DNA of 64,000 nt from Shinisaurus crocodilurus (GCA_021292165.1 CM037879.1:41261802-41325801); one strand, 5' to 3'. Shown: positions 21,812 through 33,997, numbered from the stretch's first letter. The notes: generated from the letters alone by a model not told the origin. A program made the numbers and translations.

Positions 21812-22320
21812 TACATGCATGTATGAAGAACCGTCAGCCCTACATGAGTTGCAGTGGGCACTGAGCTCCCTAGTCACTGATGCATAGAAAGTTCTGTGTG
21901 CAAAACAGAAGGGTCCTAGATTGCAGAAGATGCCATGTGTAAACATTGGGTGGAGATTCTTGTCCTTAATGGGTGTTAATGACTACTAATGTGTTTATTC
22001 ATTGGGGGGGACACCCCCTGACTGAAGCATTTTTCCTGCCAAGACTCTTGATTGGCCATTTCAAAATCTACCTTGGGCAGCTTGATTGGAAAAGCAACTC
22101 AGCAATCAAGAGAGAGATTTACAGGTTCCAGGGTCCCTATGCTTTGCATACCAGAAGATTGCTCCTGATGATGCAATTAGGTTAGAGGTCAGCAAGTGTA
22201 AATGATAACTCTCCTGCCCTGACTGATCTTAAACCCTTGCTTAGCCAGCTTTCCAAGATAAAACAGAGATTCTAGAGTCAAGGTGTGTGAGGCATAACCC
22301 AAAGATAGCAGTACAACTGA
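21812..22320. other. Unassigned, no gene seen
   Basis: No recognisable feature. Confidence 0.35.
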
Positions 22321-22328
22321 GCTCTTGG

Positions 22329-23020
22329 CAGGGATGTTGAAGAGTCCTTGGTCTCGAGTCACGAGTCTAGTCACGAGTCTTTGGACCCGAGTCTCGAGTC
22401 CGAGTCCGAGTCCTTGGTCCAAAATGGTAACTCACGAGTAATGAGTCACGAGTCACTCCCAAAGCTGACTCCATGAGTCCCTATTAAAATCAATGGGGTT
22501 TTTTCCCAACAAAATAAGGCTACTTCAGATGTGTGGCTTAAATAAATTCTAGGCACAAGTGTGCCTTTTTATTTCAAAACTCTGCAACTGATTTTGACAA
22601 GAACAGACCAGGCAGACAAACCCAAAATAAAAATAACCAGACAGGCAGAGGAGGCAGGGAACACCAAAGCAGGCAGGCAGAGGCGTTTGTCTTGGACAAT
22701 TCAAACTGTGGAACTGGTTAAGAAGAGACCAGGCAGGCAGAGGAGGCTGGGAACCCCAAACAGGCAGGCAGAGGCAGCCAAACCCAAAATGTCTGAAAGG
22801 TTGCATTTTGGGGAAATGATTTAAAAAAAAAAAATCTTCGCAGGCGATCGCACTTCTCTCCACTCCTTCTGGCACAGCCCAGGGATGTTGAAGAGTCCTT
22901 GGTCTCGAGTCCCGAGTCGAGTCTCGAGTCCCATTAAAAATATTGGGACCCGAGTCGAGTCAGAGGGGGGACTCAGTCCGACTCACGAGTCGAGTCCTCG
23001 AGTCCGAGTCCCCATCCCTG
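22329..23020. mobile_element. Non-autonomous hAT element with GAGTC arrays
   Basis: The element begins CAGGGATG and ends CATCCCTG, and perfect 8-base duplications GCTCTTGG flank it at 22321-22328 and 23021-23028, the hAT hallmark. Both ends carry many subterminal CGAGTC/GAGTCCGAGTC units, probably transposase-binding sites. The interior has purine-rich repeats of AGGCAGGCAGAGG at about 22600-22780 and no transposase. A second copy of the left end (CAGGGATGTTGAAGAGTCC) starts at 22880, so bases 22880-23020 form a 141-base miniature element sharing the outer right end. Confidence 0.9.
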
Positions 23021-23028
23021 GCTCTTGG

Positions 23029-23929
23029 TAACAGGACAGAAACTGATAGCTTTGAAAAGGCTGGAGGATTAACCCCCTCATGGCTGCCATTCTGATTGTT
23101 CCACCCTCACTATTTTTGTAGTGGTAGTCTCTGATTTAGATTAGAATGGACAGGTGATTTTTAGGGTAAGCATTTGTCTTTCACCTTTCTCCATGCTTCC
23201 CATGGGCCTCGAAAGGAATACCGTTAGAACTTGTACCTGTAAGAGCAGCAAAGACAATAATGTTATGGAGAGTGCTGTGACAATGTCACTCCTTTAGAAT
23301 CTTGACTAGAGATCATCCCTTATGTAATGCACTGTGTGAATTTGATGTGCATCTGAAGCAGAATCAACCCGTTCCTCAAATATGCTTATGAAGGTAAGCT
23401 CTAAGAGTTACTGCTTCTCTTTCAGACATCTCCAGGAACAGACTAACAATGGCTTAAAAGTCTTAATTTGGATGACTTGTAAAGGGATAATCAGATAAAA
23501 AATTATTCAAACTCGGAAGCAGTAATTATAAATCTTTAATAATTTTTCACAAGACTGTTTGATTCTATTTCCTTGATTTACAACACTGAGAGAAGTATGT
23601 ATATACTAGTTCTTAAGAGGCTTGGTCAAAATTTAAGTACAGTTATAATGAAATGTTTGTTGCATAAATTAAGAAGCAATTAATATGTTTTCTGCCTCTA
23701 TTTGAAAGATAAGATATTAAAATAATGTTGTTAGCAGGCTTCCCACTGTGAGAATAATTTCCTGATATTTGTACAGCATATTATCATATACTTTCTGTCA
23801 ATAACCAAATAAACTATCAAGCAGAAAAAATAGTATGATGAAAGCATCATGCAGAAGGATATAAAATTGTTTTATGATGGCTAGCCAGTATCATTTCATA
23901 GTTTAAGAATTAATGACAAGTTGATTCAA
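23029..23929. other. Unassigned, no gene seen
   Basis: No recognised repeat, exon or RNA gene. Confidence 0.35.
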
Positions 23930-24135
23930 AGAGTACTTATAAAGTCATTAAAGTGAGTTGAAAATTGCCCTCCATTTTAGTCAGCTAGCCTTTTTAAATC
24001 AGAGAGTTTTTTGTTGTTAGCTTTGCTTGCATTTGCACGAGGTAATTAGCCAATGAGTTAGACAGAGGCATCCCTCAAGCTCATTGAGAAATACCATTAC
24101 ATTCCTCAGTGGAAAATACTTGGTCTAAGATTGCA
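23930..24135. other. Candidate conserved noncoding element
   Basis: Non-repetitive sequence with GAGGTAATTAGCCAATGAG near 24040 and CATTGAGAAATACCATTAC near 24082. Homeodomain-like and CCAAT motifs occur close together. Conservation is inferred only. Confidence 0.25.
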
Positions 24136-24290
24136 GTAAAAGAAGGTACCTACTCGGCTTCAAATAAACCATGTGAGGGTTGATTATAACTGGGTAGTAT
24201 GATCATATAATGGAGAAAGTGCAAGACTTTCTTTCCAGCTTGAGGTAACATACATGAGCTTAATATGACCACTCCATTCATGAATCAGTA

Positions 24291-25724
24291 CAGTAATACC
24301 TCAGATCACGAGTAACCCGGTTTGCGAGCTACTCGGAAGACGAGGAAAATTTTAGCATAAATTTAGATTTGGAAGACGAGCAAGTCTCGCAACACGAGCC
24401 GCTGCCGCTTTCAAATTTAAATTTATGCTAAAAGCATGTGGAGGCGCCGGCGGCCAGCTCCCTGTCAGGGAGCCCCTGCGCGGTGTGGCTGCTCGCTGGG
24501 CCAGCGCCTCCCACTGCTTTCTTGAGCCCCGTGGAGGCGAGGTGCGGCCGCTCGCTCAGCTAGCGCCTCGCGCTGCTGCACCGCCTCCCTGCCCGGAGCC
24601 GCTCCGCTTTTCCCTACCTTTGTCAGCAGCGGCTCGCTCTGCTGGCGCCTCGCGCGCTGCCATGCCGGCTCCTAGGCAGGGAAGCGGCACAGCAGCGCGA
24701 GGCGCCCGTAGAGCGAGTGGCTGGGCTGCGTCTCCCTGGCAGGGAGACGTGGAGCCACTCCGCTGTTCCTCTCCGCTCGCTCTTTAAAATTATTTTCCTC
24801 CCCCCCCCATACCTTTACCAGCAGCCGCTCGCTCTGCTGGTGCCTCGCGCGCTGCCATGCTGCTTCGTTCCCAGGAGCCGGCATGGCAGCGCGCGAGGCG
24901 ACCGCAAAGCGAGTGGCCGGGCCGCGTCTCTCTGCCAGGGAGCCAGCTTTGCCGGCTCCCTGGCAGGGACCCACGTGGAGCTGCTCCGCCATTCCCTACC
25001 TTTCTCTTTGTCAGCGGCGGCTCGCCGCGCTGCCGGCGCCGTCCTCGTCACATCCGGCCCCGGAAGTGACGCACATCACTTCCGGGGCCGGATGTGATGA
25101 GGACGGCGCCAGCAGCGCGGCGAGCCGCCGCTGACAAAGAGAAAGGTAGGGAATGGCGGAGCAGCTCCACGTGGCCGGCTCCCTGGCAGAGAGACGCGGC
25201 CCGGCCACTCGCTTTGCGGTCGCCTCGCGCGCTGCCATGCCGGCTCCCGGGAACGAAGCAGCATGGCAGCACGCGAGGCACCAGCAGAGCGAGCGGCTGC
25301 TGGTAAAGGTATGGGGGGGAGGAAAATAATTTTAAAGAGCGAGCGGAGAGGAACAGCGGAGTGGCTCCACATGTCTCCCTGCCAGGGAGTCGTAGCCCAG
25401 CCACTCGCTCTACGGGCGCCTCGTGCTGCTGTGCCGCTTCCCTGCCCGGGAGCCGGCATGGCAGTGCGCCAGGTGCCCGCAGAGCGAGGTGCGGCCAGGA
25501 GCCCGGGAGCCAGCACATCGCAGTGAGTTTCCCCATTAGAAATAATGGGAACTCCGCTGATTCGTTCCTGCCAGGGAGCCGGCAAATCAGTGATTAAATG
25601 GCTGTGGAACGAATCATCTGAGTTCCCATTATTTCTAATGGGGAAACTCACTTTGCTTTACGAGTATTTTGGATTACGAGCATGGTTCTGGAACGGATTA
25701 TACTCGTAATCCAAGGTACTACTG
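24291..25724. mobile_element. 1.4-kb GC-rich foldback, mariner-like ends
   Basis: The ends CAGTAATACCTC (24291) and a right end whose reverse complement is CAGTAGTACCTTGG are flanked by TA at 24289-24290 and 25725-25726, so the outer structure is TcMar-like. Inside lies a large inverted repeat centred near 25072. The left arm, about 24634-25072, and right arm, about 25073-25490, look well above 90% identical by eye, except for a 20-30 base insertion in the left arm near 24950. The centre is GGAAGTGA-CGCACA-TCACTTCC. The arms are rich in CG dinucleotides and hold repeated CGCTCGCTCTGCTGG and TGCCATGCCGGCTCC motifs. Overlapping open frames on both strands are produced by the palindrome and GC content and are not taken as genes. 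Confidence 0.85.
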
Positions 25725-26488
25725 TACTTCATTTGGCAGTCCACAACTGTCTTTCCTCATTTGATAAGGACTTATTTGCTTGAAAAGTAAGGTATGTGTG
25801 AACTTGCTCATGGCTACTGTAATATCAACAATGAGAGAGCATTTACCAATAATAAATATTTAGGTTACCCCAGAAATTCTCAAACTGTGATCCACTGGGG
25901 ATCCACAAACTCCATGTGGGTGGTGCACAGAAAGGTTATGAAACAGTTGAGTATATCTGTACTTGGCCCAGCACTTAATTTATTTTTTCCGATGACCGAG
26001 ATCAAGGCCATTTTGACCAGGGATGGATTCTTCAACAGGCTGACAAGGCCCTGGCCTAGGGGCTGTGATTTTCATAATATGTTGCCAATGCAATCTTCTA
26101 ATTCAGGGGTGTGTTAAGCGGTTCACCAAACCCCCCAGCAATTTTCATGTGGTCCATGAAGAAAGAAAAGTTCGAGAGACCGCTGGGTTACACTAGTTCC
26201 CATCTACAAAGCAGTTAAGCTGGATTACTTGAACAGAAACTAATGTATTCCATTGACTTCAGGTGGACTAAAATAACTCAAATCTAAGTGCTACTGCTTC
26301 ACTTTATTGTGCATTGGACTAAAATCACTGTTCAACATATAGAAATCTTATCCCATCATTCCAAATACGTGGGGAATAGATCAAAGTAGCAAGGAAGTAG
26401 TATGTGTGCAACAGAACATGTTAAGAAATAAAAAAACATTTATTATGACACTAGCAATTCATGTGAACAAGTAAAATTTGTGAACACA
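25725..26488. other. Unassigned, no gene seen
   Basis: No recognised feature. The frame at 25794-26117 is not convincing. Confidence 0.35.
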
Positions 26489-26861
26489 TGGGTCAGAATC
26501 CAACATGTGCTTACAGCCCTGCTGATTCTCTTCTTCCCCACAGATTCCCTTCCACAAGTAGTGGGTCCCACCAATTCCATTGTGCAAGCAGGAACCACCG
26601 CTTACACAAGGGAGATTAGCACTTCCTAGAGGAAGCCCCGAAATAAGCAGAAACACTCATTTCTGGAAGGACGCAGGTGGGTGGAGCTCCCTTATGTGAT
26701 CTCCACTGCCTTCTTCCAGAAATGAGCATTTCTGCTTATTTCAGGCTGCCCCAGAAGTGCTGAATTGACATTGTGGAAGTGGTGGGGGCTGCTTGCGCAA
26801 TGGAATTGACAGGGCATAAGAGAATCGGTGGTGGCATAAGCACCCTGTTGGATTCTGTCCA
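26489..26861. mobile_element. Foldback MITE
   Basis: The left end GTCAGAATCCAACATGTGCTTA and the right end, whose reverse complement is GACAGAATCCAACAGGGTGC, are imperfect inverted repeats. Towards the centre GAAATAAGCAGAAACACTCA (26640-26659) is mirrored by TGAGCATTTCTGCTTATTTC (26724-26743). The whole unit folds on itself. Target duplications are unclear. Confidence 0.7.
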
Positions 26862-26931
26862 TGAAAATCAGCTGTAGCTACTTGTCTCATGTGTTATTAG
26901 ATATGTTGCCCAAATCCACAAGTCATAGATT

Positions 26932-26995
26932 TCATAGATCATAGAGTTGGAAGGAGCCTACAAGGCTATTGAGTCCAACCCCCTGCTCAATGCTT
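26932..26995 (-). mobile_element. CR1 3'-end fragment, very short
   Basis: ATAGATCATAGAGTTGGAAGG followed by GAGTCCAACCCCCTGCTCAA is the reverse complement of the terminal CR1 sequence, cut off after about 60 bases. Confidence 0.8.
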
Positions 26996-28939
26996 AAATT
27001 TATGGCTTAAATTAAATCCAGTGTTGCGCAAGTGGACTTGCCCATCTTCTCCTGCCCCTCTGGAGTGGATTAGGGCTCTGCAGGGGGTGGGGAAATCCCT
27101 TCTTCCAACCATTTTGGTTACACTGATGGAAGGACACCATTGGATTCAGGCCCATGTGTGCTCAGATGTGCACACAGATCTTTTATGTGTGTTAGTTTCC
27201 CATATACAATGGGAACCAGTTCCTTTACACCTGCATATCAAGTGCCTTCATTGAAATTAATTGTGGAGCGCTTGGGGGGAAAGAAATTCCCTGTTTACAT
27301 CAAAGCTCATGCATCTGTAGATGATTGCTGGATTGGAACATCTAATTATAGTTTTCATAGGAACAAGGTTAATTTTCAGGGAATAAAATGTCACCATAGA
27401 AATTTCAGCCAATGAAACAAAGAAGTTCTAGGTTAACTTCTGCAACTTTATACTGTGACGATGTGAGTGACTTATCTGTGATTTGTGGATGTTTATTGAC
27501 ATGCAAACCACAACTGATAGAGTTTGCCTGCTCCATACAAAGATACCATCCAACATTGTGGATGATTATTTTGATAGGTTTATACATAAGAATTAGATTC
27601 CTTTGGCCATGGGAAGTAATTGTTAGTCATGATTAATATCCCATCTCATCTGTCTCGATAGTTCTTGTGAGCAATGCTACTTAAGGTGTCTAAATGTACT
27701 AGTGGGAATTGAAAATTATAGTGTAGGCCCCTTTCACTAGCTGAAATATTTTAAACCTGTTTCACTGAGGCCAGTATTGGTGTCAATGTACTTTGTGTGA
27801 AAAGTGCAATAGAAGCATTAGTATTTGACAGCCCTTGTTGAAATAAGTGAAATTAATGGAGCTCTTTTCATATACGACAAGGCCATGGCACCCCTTTCAT
27901 GCTGCTTACAGACAGAGAAAAGTCAATACTTTTTTATTACTTGATGCTGACCTACATTCTGCACTACAAGTGCCAGGCCCACTAATTGGTTTCAGTTGTG
28001 AGGAAAGTTTGCCCCAAAGAAACGTTGGAGCAGATAAATCAATCTTTTTTTAGGGTAGCTTAGTGGTTTTGAGCACTTGAAATGACATTTGTGTTGTATT
28101 GACAGAAGGGGCTGTTATACTCATTTTGTCATGTCAGAAGCCCTTGTACTAGTTGGAGGTGTTAACCAGTACTAATACGTTTATGTGGGAAGCCCCTCTT
28201 TGCTAGATCAACATTTTACTCTAATAGCAGATTGCCATGTTTGTTTTCCCCTCTCTCTCTCCCTCTCTCTCCCCCTGTTTAATAGCACTGCATGGCCATT
28301 AAAAGGTCATGCAATGTCTTGCCGCTTCTCAGTTCAAAGCTCTAATTTTGCCATTACAGGCATTAGGATTGCAGGAAAGACTTGGACGAGGACCCCTAGA
28401 GTTAAATGGAGGGAGCCATATTTGTGCCATTGATTTTTAAGCAGAACTTCCCACTGAGTCCTTCTCAAATATCTATGCTATGAAGTGCCCCCGGGTGGTT
28501 TATTCAAAATAAAATGTAGTTAGAATTGCTCTGAATAGTCTCTTAAAAGAACTCATACCTTTCCATTAGCATTTAAATGTAGAATAAGAAATTTACATGT
28601 TGCATAGTTTTGAATATAACTGTCTGAATTATAAATATAGAAATTATCTATAATTATTCCATAAATAAATTTAGGAATGTACATCCTATCTTTGAAGCAA
28701 AGTGACAAGCATAATTCCTGTCCCCCCTCAAAAGCACAAGCTTCTTGGATTTTGGTCACTCCATAGTCTTAAAATTGAGGATATGCACATGGAGCAATGT
28801 GTGGTCTGATGCTGTCATGCTGGGTTGACAAGAATTCTGGCTGCTGTTCCTCACAAATAGGAATATGGCATGATGCTGACATCATGACAATATTGATCAC
28901 TGGGAAACTAGTATGTACAACTTTGACAAGCTAGCCTTA
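26996..28939. other. Mostly unassigned; (CT)n tract at 28.24 kb
   Basis: A CTCTCTCTCCCTCTCTCTCC tract lies at 28244-28275. It is followed to about 28400 by non-repetitive sequence (TGCATGGCCATTAAAAGGTC) that could be conserved noncoding DNA. No exon was recognised. Confidence 0.35.
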
Positions 28940-29037
28940 TAATGCAATCCTGTATACATGTCTACTAAGAAGTAAGCCCCATTGAGTAAGCATCCATGAT
29001 ACTTACTGTAAAGTAAGTGAGTATAGGATTGCAACCT
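28940..29037. repeat. GTAAGT-type palindromic MITE
   Basis: TGCAATCCTGTATACATG, CTAAGAAGTAAGCCCCATTG and the mirrored TACTTACTGTAAAG then TATAGGATTGCAACC form imperfect inverted halves. Related units lie at 11.98, 39.69, 45.44, 52.57 and 55.62 kb. Confidence 0.7.
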
Positions 29038-29076
29038 TAATCACTTTATAAAACCATAGAGAAAGGTGCTTAAATA

Positions 29077-29305
29077 GAATCATAGAATCATAGAATCATA
29101 GAAAAGTAGAGTTGGAAGGGGCCTACAAGGCCATCGAGTCCAACCCCCTGCTCAATGCAGGAATCCAGGTCAAAGCATCTCTGACAGATGTCTGTCCAGC
29201 CGCACCTTGAATGCCTCCAGACTGGGAGAGCCCACCACCTCCCTAGGTAGTTGATTCCATTGTCTTATTGCTCTGACAGTCAGGAAATTTTTCCTGATGT
29301 TTAAC
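29077..29305 (-). mobile_element. CR1 3'-end fragment
   Basis: Three ATAGAATC units form the tail, followed by the same sequence as the copies at 3.87 and 4.45 kb. It ends after TTTTTCCTGATGTTTA. No usable frame. Confidence 0.9.
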
Positions 29306-30431
29306 TCCAGTCTATATTGTTGCAAGTAGACCTTCAGCTAGAAGATACGGCTTTCTGCTGCTTTTTCTCCTCCTTCTTCATCATTATCATCCAGTAGATA
29401 GCACTTGCATTATTATGTGATTTCTTAGGATAATATTAATTTATTTTAACTGACTGCTTAAATTTTAAAAGAAATAAGATGACGAAGGGCCCCCCCCACA
29501 AATGTGGTATCATATAGTTTCAAGTTGTCTTGTTTTAAACAAACCATAGTTAACCTCAATCAGTTTGTTGGTTTGCATGAAATGAACACAGTGAAAGCTT
29601 CCAATTCCCCCTCATGGCTGCATCGGAGGAAGAGAGGGGAGGGGCAGCATATGAGCCCAAGGCTCACCTATGCTTGTTCATGGTACGCTAAACTATGGTT
29701 TAGCATACTATCTGCATACAGCCAATCTTTCTCCCATGCATCAGGCTTTTCTGCATTCAGAACAACTGATTAACATGTTGAAGCTTCTTTCCACACATTG
29801 ACCCTAATTTACTGGTATACGCATGCTGCAGCTGTGGCTGTTCACATATGGCCCTATGATGTAAGCTGTAGTTACACGGATCATCTGTTTGATAGGGAGA
29901 GAGGGGAGCAGTGGGGATCACACCCCCTGCACCTCCCAAAGAGTGGATAAGAATGTCTACAGCTTATTTTATAGGGCTACCCACATGCATCTCTGCTGCT
30001 GGATCAGGTTAAGGAACTGTGCATACAGCATTTGTTTGTATTTATGATTCTCACCCAGTTTAGGGATATGCTTGCATAGACCTGCTTCTATGTATGCTTG
30101 TTCCCTAGCTGGATTGGGGCATTGGGTTGTATTTGCTGAATTGTGGCAATACTCTTCTATAGACTGGTGTTAGCTGTCATCATTTTCTTTGCTGCCTCCA
30201 TTTGAATTGTATGTATGGGCTAATTAGCCTGCATGACAGTCAAATTGTCAATACATTGAAAAGGTCCCTAGGTCTGGTTATGTCTTGTCAGTATGAATAC
30301 ACACACGCACACACACACACACATGTATATATGTATATATGGAATTTTTAGCATTGCAGGTTTGCATTATTTGTCCTGACTTTAATTTATTTGGTGTTTT
30401 ATAGTAATATTTTAAAGGACACAAGCCAATG
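29306..30431. other. Unassigned; (CA)n at 30.30 kb
   Basis: An ACACACACGCACACACAC run followed by alternating TATATATG lies at 30299-30341. A C-run is at 29491-29498. Otherwise no recognised feature. Confidence 0.4.
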
Positions 30432-30893
30432 ACCTGGTTTGCATGTAATGACAACCATAGTTTGTTATTTTGTTGAATCATGGGTTGTCGCAGGTTGTTG
30501 TTATGTGCGAACCCAGAACAATGGGTTAATTATAGATTGTTAACCACGAACAACCCACAAAGAAAACCCATGTTTTGTTGTTGGATTGTGAACTGTGGGT
30601 TGTTTAAAACAGTAATTGTGCCTTGTTCATCAGTTGTTTCACCAGGCTGCAGAGGCAGTGGGCAAGAGTGGTAAAAACAACAACAACCCAGCCTCTTTAT
30701 ATGCCAGTACTGCAGTATTGCAAAGGCAGTTGGGATATAGGGAAGGAGCAGGTGAAAGAGGAGGAAAACAGACAATCCAGGGACTGAGAAAACAAACCAT
30801 AGTTTGTTCAATTGTCTGCCAGACAGACTCTGGGTAAGGCAATAAACCATGGTTTAAATAAACCATGGGTTAGTGTTATGTGTGAACCAGACC
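30432..30893. mobile_element. AACCATGGTTT-type MITE
   Basis: The left end GACCTGGTTTGCATGTAATG and the right end, whose reverse complement begins GGTCTGGTTCACACATAAC, are imperfect inverted repeats. The interior has GAACAACCCACAAAGAAAAC and TGTGAACTGTGGGTTGTT, shared with the unit at 58.78-58.88 kb, and AACCATGGTTTAAATAAACC near 30843-30862. CCAATG lies next to both ends but at slightly different offsets, so a target duplication is not claimed. Confidence 0.6.
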
Positions 30894-31029
30894 AATGCAT
30901 TCCTGGTTATTGTACAAGAAGGCCGCAATATAAGTATGGGGGGAAAACACCTTCCTTTCCTATCTTAAGACTTACTTCAAGGAACATTCGTGTATTAGGC
31001 TAATCACTAGTGGATTGCATCATTTTTTC
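30894..31029. other. Unassigned, no gene seen
   Basis: Nothing recognisable. Confidence 0.3.
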
Positions 31030-31335
31030 TGGGATAAATAAAAAAATGTAATTTTATTGTCTGATTGCATTATATGCAGCAAGGCTTTTATATTTCATCT
31101 GCCAGACGAACCTTGCAGATACGTATTAATTACTTATTAATCGTGGGTACAAGGGTATGGTGGATTAATATCAGGTGGGTTAATGTAATAGGTTTTACTT
31201 GTTCTTTAATATTACCTACTGAAATACTAAGTAGGTCTAGGCCTGAGTCTTCTATTGAATATTCTATTGCGGATTTCATTACTGCATATTTTGTTGGCTC
31301 CTCCTTTTCCTCCTCATACTATTACTGTTACTAAC
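31030..31335. other. Candidate conserved noncoding element
   Basis: ACGTATTAATTACTTATTAATCG-like sequence near 31121-31143 and GATTAATATCAGGTGGGTTAATG near 31164 give a dense set of ATTA sites in non-repetitive DNA. No coding signal. Conservation is inferred only. Confidence 0.3.
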
Positions 31336-33384
31336 CTCACTGCCATTACTACCAACAACAATAAATAAGAACAATGTTCAGGTTATCAGTGGGTTTACTA
31401 GGAGGGCCTTGGATGCTGCGTATCCAGAGCCTCCCCTGCTCCATCAACACCACGCCCCTGACCCAGCCCCTCACAAATGCCACACTGCAATATTTTAGCA
31501 TGAAGTCAAATAGTCAAAAGATATGAGTGGGGCCTAAAACAAAAAGTTGCTGTGTGGAGTGCTCCCTGTGGATTGCAGCCACTCCATTCCATTTCCCCTC
31601 TCCCCTGGTTTTCTTTGCTCCACCATCAGTCAGCATTCTGTGCCCACTAAGCATGTTCAGTCCATATTGGGTTGTGTTTGGGAGTTCTCCCCCAAGGTAT
31701 TTGTCCCCTAAAGATCGTGCATGAATAGTGCTGCTTTGGTTACATAATGGCACTCACAGCCTGAACATAGGAAATAGAGGGAATGATAATGAACCAGTAT
31801 CCTGAAAAGGTTATGAGTGGGTGGATCAGGGGCATGATGTTGAAAGAGCAGGTAAGGCTCTGGATATGAAGTATCCGAAGCCCTCCTAGCTCTCCATTAT
31901 GCCTCCAACCCTGGAACATGTAGATCAGCCCAGGAACTGGTTTAAATGTTCTCCCCCCCCCCGCCCCATTGTAAGCAATGGGATGGAAATAAGTTCTTAA
32001 AAAATAAACAAACAGGAGGACAGAAGCAGCAAATGCAGCTCTCTCTGGCTTGCTGACTTAGCAATAGGATTGCCCTGCACGGTATATATCTTTAGATGAT
32101 AATTCACACATGAGGACTGGCAACTTCCTACACACACACACTATCCCTTATATGTATTGGATTGCATAGAGAAACACAGAGGAGACCAGACTGTTGATGT
32201 GCCCTGGATCCATTTATCTGAGTTGGGGCAGGGGATCGGCAGGGAAGACAACTGGTTTGGCATGTATGAGCTGGCCCAAAGAAAGCTAGTTAGTGGCTTT
32301 GGTGTTTATTTTTTTTCTTGAATGCCGAGAAATGTTTGGTGAGAATCACTTAAATGTTTACACACCCTTTCTTTGGCCTAATACCACACATCCACATACT
32401 TGCCTTAGGAGATGGCGAGGTCTTGCCCAGCTGTAGTCAGATGCAGCCACTGTCCCCATGATCAGATCCAGTAGTTTAAATACTCAGCTGTGAGTATATA
32501 GTGAAATAGCCTTTAAACAACAAGATAAACAGTACAGCTGCCAACATAAAGTAATCTTATGCTGAGGGACTGAATGGCACAGTAGACTCCCTCTTTGTCA
32601 TTTTGACTTGGATTTGAAGCTGGACGTGGGCTTAGTTCCAGCTCAAAAAGCCATTCACTTCAAAGGCACCTAAATTGTCCCAAGGAGCTAATTCTGGCAG
32701 TCAGTTGTTATTGTCTGGCAAGTCATCTTAATAGCAAAAGCCGTCTGCTCTCTCAAATCAGTGCTTATTTCAGGGGTCAGAAATGACCGGTCCTTGTTTT
32801 ATCCTGATGAGAGATAGGAGCAGAGGTATATGGGGGAGGAATACTGACAGCTGTTTTTCTGATCATTGTTTGATTTTGACTTCCTAATAAGTTAATTATG
32901 ATTGGATTTCCCCCTCCCTCTGTTATCCCCGATGGAACTCGTAATGTCTACATTATCAGTAACAAAAAGAAGCAGCTCACAGTAGTAGTTTCTTTGAGTA
33001 TAGCCTATAGAGAGTTGTGTGCATTCTCTGTATTATATTCTTGGAATTGGACACACAACTTGTTTTCATGAGAACTTATTTCTTTGTTTATTTATTTATT
33101 TTTAAAAGAGGAAGTTTCTAGCTCTCATGGTAAATAGAAATTCGGGGCACATATATTCTGAAGAACGAGAAGCAAAAGGGACTTTTGTCAGGGCTTCCAG
33201 AGCCTCCATTACATTGCATTGATAGACATCATGTGTTTTTGCCTCTGCTATCATAGCCCACATAGCTCATGTGTCCCCCTCCAATTTATCCTTTACACCC
33301 TTCAGCCTTTTCACTTAGAAGTAGGTTAGTGGAAATGTAGTAACCTATTATGATTCCTGAGCATTCGAACTTTAAAATATTTTA
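31336..33384. other. Unassigned, no gene seen
   Basis: No repeat or exon recognised. A C-rich run is at 31952-31966 and a TTTATTTATTTATTT run near 33087. Confidence 0.35.
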
Positions 33385-33745
33385 CAGAACAATCCTACCT
33401 GTGGCAGGGGAGAGCTCCGACATCGGACGCTCTGAAGAATTCAGTGCCCTGCCGGGCTCATGCCGGCAGGGCAGAAGTGAGGGAAGATTGGTGTTTCAGG
33501 GTTTTTAGAAATGTATTCCCTCTCATTGGTTTCAGTAGGATAGAATTAATCTATGTGAGCTCCAGGACTGGTTTGGGGGCATGTCTGGGGACCAGGCAGG
33601 TTTTCTAGCACACTCCATGGCCTCGGAAGTTTCCACAACAGCTGAGAGGGGGGTTCTGAGATGGGCGGACCTCTCCACCCTCAGAGGGGGAGATCTAACA
33701 TATCCTATGGCTCCTGGGATTCCTTCCCAGGGGCCATAGGAGTGC
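33385..33745. repeat. GC-rich dispersed repeat, copy 2
   Basis: CAATCCTACCTGTGGCAGG, TCCGACATCGGACGCTC and TATCCTATGGCTCCTGGG follow the order of the 9.49-9.94 kb copy. The terminal hairpin is present, with 15-bp arms at 33705-33719 and 33725-33739, one mismatch and a 5-base loop. Confidence 0.55.
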
Positions 33746-33997
33746 AGTGTTAATGTGTTTTAATATTAATTTTAATATGCTCATTGCATATGAAACAACA
33801 CTATCAATCTAACCTAGTAGGATTTCTGAAAGTGTCTTCCCAATGAGGTTACCATTACTGGAACTCAACCTGCTTAAACTTAGGGCTGGGTGTCAAGGCT
33901 GTATTCCTCCTCCTCCTTCCAAGAAGATCCACACGCCAGGCTTCTAACCGAAAAGCTTTATCAGTACAGAGGCCAGCCTAGCATACTGGCTTTGAAT

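Noticed and set aside
24425..25651. Many overlapping open frames of 60-191 codons on both strands
   Set aside because: They arise from GC-rich palindromic DNA; the two strands give matching peptides (for example MAAREATAKRVAGPRLSARE in both), as a foldback requires. No protein family fits.
30432..30893. Target duplication of CCAATG around the MITE
   Set aside because: The hexamer is near both ends but at different offsets from the inverted repeats, so it may be chance.
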